Assembly (NCBI RefSeq): GCF_026230105.1
Contig: NC_079480.1
Coordinates: 24,160,488 to 24,224,487 of the forward strand
Source of the DNA: Diorhabda sublineata
Lineage: Eukaryota > Arthropoda > Insecta > Coleoptera > Chrysomelidae
Length of the DNA stretch: 64,000 bases
Reading direction: 5' to 3'
The notes under the pieces: generated by a model
What the model was told of the DNA's origin: nothing
The model's input: the letters and a program-made list of their open reading frames with translations, nothing else
The model's database searches: none
Made by a program: the position numbers and the translations under genes
Shown here: positions 28,301 to 34,300 of the stretch, in pieces
How positions within the stretch are numbered: the stretch's first letter is position 1
Layout of the letters: each line of letters starts with the position of its first letter

Positions 28301-31300
28301 AAAAAAGTTAATTAATTTATCGCTTTCATCCACAATCATCATTAAAAATATTTTTCTTGTTCTTTCTTGGTGGAAAAACTGAGATAAAGTTCCAGAAAGA
28401 TTAACCCCCCAATTTATCTGAAATTTTACTCAAAGCCTTTCCTTAATTAGAGAAGAGGACCCCTAGAAGGATTTTCACTGACAAAGTTTCGTTTACACCC
28501 CAACCCCCTTAAGAGTTGTAACAATTTTTAGTAAATATCTCCTAAAATATCCATTTCAGAAAAAAAAATTTTTAACAAAAAGTGAAGTTCATAAAAAGCT
28601 GTACAAAAAAGATTATATATATTTTTCATGTAAACCTATTATTTTGGATGTTATAACCCAAAATATCTCGACAAAAATTAAATCGACTAACCCAACATAC
28701 TCATCTGCAAATGTCCAAGTGAGAGCCCTCCATAACCGGCGTTATAACAGCTAAAAAACAGGTTTGCGTAAAAATTGCATATACATTTTTTTGTTAAGTT
28801 TTTTATGAGCTTAATTTTTTGTTTGAAACTTTTTTCTCTAAAATCAATATTTTCTGAGATATTTACAACTTACTTATAAATTTTAATTCGAATAATCAAT
28901 TTTTTGGTAAATAAAACACTGTCGAACCATATTTTCTAGATATAATTCACTATTGAAGTGCAATTTTTGCTAAAATATTCAAAAATCAATAATAAATCGA
29001 CAATGTATTGTAGTGACAACTACGCGATGAAATTTGTCGTAATGGCGCGATCTGAATCATGTTTTTAACGTTGTCACGTAGTGGACAATAAATTTATTAT
29101 TTAAAACACGTATATGAATAATATCAGTGGAAAAATATTTTTTTCTATATATTTTTTAATTTCATCCTTTAATAATATCATATGTCTTTCAACTATTATT
29201 TTTTTATATAAATCAATACATTTTTTTTGAATTTTCCTTCGAGTAACATTCTACTTTATAAAACTGTTTACAGAAATAAAACACAATTAGACAACAGCGC
29301 GCGGCGATGAGTAATTTATAGCTGCTCATCTTGTTATTGCTTTTGTATTTTGTACTTCAGTATGACTGTATTGCTTGGTCCGCTATATTTAACCTTGACT
29401 GTCTATAGATCACTTTTGATGTTGAGCATAGAATCTCGTTTCTGATTTATGAAGTTCAGTTTAAATTCTGCAAGTGATTTGAAGGGAATGATAATATGTG
29501 GTTACAAATATTATTTTTCGTGCTACTTCACGGTAAAGTTTCGTGCGATTGTATAAAAAAAATAAACAGAATATTTTGTAACGAAACGACGTTTGTATCC
29601 GGCGATATTTTTAATGGAACATTGGATAATATAAATTATATAGAAATAATTAACCGATCGAGAAAACCTTTAACAATAACCAAAGATTCATTTAAAAATG
29701 GTACAGATTTAAAAACTATTTTGATGAAAGAAAATAAAATACGTAAGTTATACGCTTATACTTTCAGAGATCTTCGAAACTTGGAATCACTTTATTTGTA
29801 CCTTAACGATATAAGTGACATGTATCCTCCGACTTTTGTTAATTTGTCTTCATTAAAAACTATTTTTTTGAATGAAAATAAGTTGAGTTTCATAAGAGAA
29901 GGAACGTTTGAAGATTTACCTAACCTATCTCAGCTGGATTTATCTCATAACCAATTAACCGAATTGGGTGATAAAGCTTTAAATAATTTACCAAATCTAA
30001 CGAAACTGAAGTTGAATAATAATAAAATACGTGCTATATTCGTTCATAAGATACTCAGCCATCCCAAGAAATTGAAAATACTTTGGCTGCACAATAACAC
30101 TTTAACAGTGTTGTCAAACTTCGCGCTAGAAAATTTGAGTAATTTAAAAATTCTCAATTTGGGATTCAATAATATTTCGACTATTGAAGAAGGCACTTTT
30201 AATCAAACGCCTCAATTGAATGTATTAGTTTTGACGCACAATAAATTGAAGGAAATAAGCGGGAACGAATTTCCGCGAAGAGGAATGGACTTTTTGGAAA
30301 CACTCTATATAGATCACAATTATTTGATGTATCTACAATCGAAGTTCTTCATTAGATTGAGTAGTTTGAAAAGTGTAACTCTGATGGGGAATCCTTGGTT
30401 TTGTCCTTGTTTGGAAGACATTTACAAGACTTTACGCGACAATGAAATAAAAGAAAAATGCCAGCAGCGATACATGACCGGAGAAAGACCTATTTGTGTT
30501 AATGATAATGTCGAAAATAAACTGTGCACTTTTCATTACGACCCTGTATTGAGTAGAAAATATATAAATTATTTTATACACTTCCCTATAGTTATTCCTA
30601 TAAGTGAATGTTTAATATAAAGTGAACATATGACGTAGTATTTTTTATATCCATGTGGAAAATCAAACTTTTCGAGTGAAAAAGAAGAAAATCTTCCACG
30701 AACGGTAAGGAAAATTAAAAATATAAACTTTGTGAGACGGTAAAATTAATTAAAATGCTAATATTAATAGACATATTTTAATTGGATATTTTTCAAAATT
30801 CTATATAATGTGTATTATTATTTACCAATAAAAATAAAAAATTCTAATATTTACTTTCAATAATCTCAAAAGTTAAATTTAACTTGGCAACATGTTGTTA
30901 TGTCACGTTCGTGAACGGACGTAAGCGAGTTCTTACGCGAACTATGTCTCTACTCATTGTTGCCAGACTTTTTTAACAACTTTCCTTGAATTTCGTAATA
31001 ATAAATCGTTTCGTTTAAAATAATAATGACGTATTCTTCATATTGAAGAAAATATTTTTATTCTGGCAACACTGTATTCGTTCAACGCGAATGGTAACTT
31101 TTCAAGGTTAGTAGAGGATAGGTAGGCAGATATATAACAATGACAGACGAAAGAATGTAGCTGTTACGTCAATTGTTGAAAACGACTCGAAGAATAAGTA
31201 ATGTACTTAATTTTTTTGCTTTAGGAATTTCTACCTGTTATTTTAAACTGATTTTCATAGAAAAGAAAACCTAAATTGAAGGTAAATCATCACGAAAATT

Positions 31301-34300
31301 TTCAGAATATAATTTACAGCGTTGCCAAGTGTTATTTAAATTTTATTTATGTCTAATTTGAATTAGTAGGTATCTGATTTGTGTCGAATTTAGGATCACC
31401 AAAACAATAAAAAGTCACTAATAGAAGTATTTTTGTATAAAAATAAGGAATAATACGATGAAAGTCATTTATAATGATAAATATTTTAAATCCACATTAC
31501 TTTCTATTTATCACTGATGTATATATAAATAATAACGAGGTCGTCAGAAACAAAAACATAGATAATCTTCAGGTTATCTTGTACTAAAGAAAGATAAAAA
31601 AATCATCATGATATATTTTCGATTGATTCTGTTTAGATCAAATTATATCTTGGAATGTTAATGACTTTTAGACATCCCTCAATAGTAGTTACTTGAACTT
31701 CTATTTAAAATTGATTTTAATCCCTATTTTTATGTACAGTACTACAAAGAGACTCAAAAATTGTCAGAATCAATCTTATAATGTCGATTAGGCCCGATTA
31801 ATAATTTCGAAAAAGTAATTTATGTGACTAATATTATTCAACAATTTGAATCGAGAAGTTTCTAGTACATTTGGTATCTAAAAAATAATTTAATTCAATT
31901 GAGAAAAAATATTTTTAAAAAAGATGAAATTTACTTAAGTATTTCGAATGAAAATGGTTCTTAATACATGTATGTCTATAGATAGTGGGTCATAATATAA
32001 TGTATTTACGTTGTTGTCAGATCCTCCCTATATTCTGGAAATATATATTTTTTGTTGGCTTATGCTGAACATACACATTGTTGTCAGATGTTTCTTTTAT
32101 ACTGAAAATATAATTACTTTTTGTTTCATTACGCTTACAAAATATTTAGATTGACTTAAAACCGATTAACTATGTATAAGCTTTTATTCTTTAGAACTTA
32201 TTTGAAACATCTAACGAGAATGAAAAAAGATCTGAGATATATGAGGCTGAAGATCAAAAATCTCTTACAAACAATACAACAAATGATGTGTGAAAAATTC
32301 GGAAAAATAGTCGATATAAATGAATTAGAACTAGCCATAATAAGAAAAACTTTTAATAAATCTCACATAAATGAATTAGAAGAAGTCGTTTTGAAAAAAC
32401 TCGTATTCGACGTTCGTTTAAAAAATACTAACATCAAAGAAATATACGCGGAGCAGCTTCGAGAAATGACGGTAAGATGATAGTTGACGTACCCAATCAT
32501 ATTTTTGTTTCTCTTATTATCTAGTAAACCGTGAATTCGATTTGACAGTGACAGTTGTCATTGTGACGCAATAACTTATTTTGAGGTTAAGTATCGATTC
32601 AAATAAATTTTTATTGGTACGTTATATTTATATACGAATTTATTTGAACGATATATTAATTTGTAGTTGAAAATTCGAAGCCGTCAAGAAGATTTGATGA
32701 GAGAAATTAAGGAAAATACGAATCGGTTGGAATTGTTGCAAATAATGAACAAGGAAAAAAAAGATCTCGTGAAATTGATTGCGTCGCAGCCATTGCGTCG
32801 AATGAGACTCGAAAAAACGATGCAAACTTCATCGGAATACGACAAAGATATCAAAAAATTACAAGCGATTGTCGATAATCAAAACAGAACTATATTTGAA
32901 CTCAAAGCTGATATTAAAATGTTAAAAACTAAAGGTGGGTGGCTTTAAGTACTATATTTTGCTTTTTTCTTAATATAATCACCAAATAGGCTTGTACAGT
33001 TTGACGTCTCTAACCTAACTACTTGGTCAACGTTTGATGGTGTAGTAGGTAGAGTGTTGAACTATAGACCTGAAAGTCGTGAGTTCGATTCCCACGAAAA
33101 ACATTTTTTAATTCATTTTTTTCTTCATTTTATTTATTTCATTGACTGAAATCGAAAAATTTGACGATATTTTAAGGTATGCCTCCTAAAGAACAATATA
33201 TAGAACCACAAATCCTCGAAGATGTCGAAAAATCCGTGGAATCCATTAAGGAATGGCCAGAAATTGAAAAATATCTGGAAACCACTCAAGAAGATGAAGA
33301 AGGAGAAGAGGAAACAGAAGAAGAAGTCGAAGAAAAACTGTTAGAAGAAGAAGAACAGCCGGGTTTGTAAGTATTTAATGCAAAATTTGCTAAAAAATTC
33401 AACATCGATGAAAAACTTGTTTTTTTTTGGAAACTATAAAAAATGAGAAAAAAAATATAACATCGTCTTTCGTACACGAAACACCTCGTATATAATTCGT
33501 CTTCCATAAAACTATACATAAAATTAACAGACATGCTATTCTGTCTTGAATAAAAAAAGAAGATTCTCGTTTGACATCTCACGTAAATGTTCCATGGAGC
33601 ATTAGTATAAATGTCAGTTTTAATATCATAGATATACATCAATTCCGAATATTTCCAGTGTATTATTACAAATTGACAAGATATGCATACATCCAGTTCT
33701 AATACCATAGAAATAAATCAATTACGAATAGCTCCAGTGCATCTCTTATTGAAAATAGTTCATTCTATTTAAAATCGTTGTTGTCAGATTGTTGGATTCA
33801 ACTATCATTGTTTTATTCTTAGCTTTTTGACTGAAAGTGAAGATATCGTTAATCATCTTCTAAACGAAATTTTGAGAACGATGAAAATGAGATCAAGGTC
33901 CGCTATAGACGCAGAATTAATTTCGAAAAATATTTTAAGTCATATACTCAATTGCACTTCTGTTCAGGATATAATAAAAGAAATTATTAACAGCATACCG
34001 TTCGAATTGTCTCCGAAACAAAGAAGTCTCGTCGAAACGTCCGCGGAAAAATTGTATTTGATTCAAGAACCTGACGTAAGATATCCAACATAACCTTAAA
34101 TATCTATCAATAGTACAAAATTTTCGATTAATCGTTATTTTTGTAGATGAGTGAAGATAGCATAATAAAATACGCTAACGAACTGTTGGAAGATACTATA
34201 GATGAAGTACTTCAAAAGGAGAACGAACCCTACGACGTCGTAGGCGAACTTCTCGAAAGATTGATAGAATCGATACCGAAAGAATTCTTGTTTCACGAAT

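Noticed and set aside
33286..33708. 140-residue minus-strand frame with a serine run
   Set aside because: It is the complement of the Glu-rich CFAP44 exon W21 plus intron; a shadow frame.
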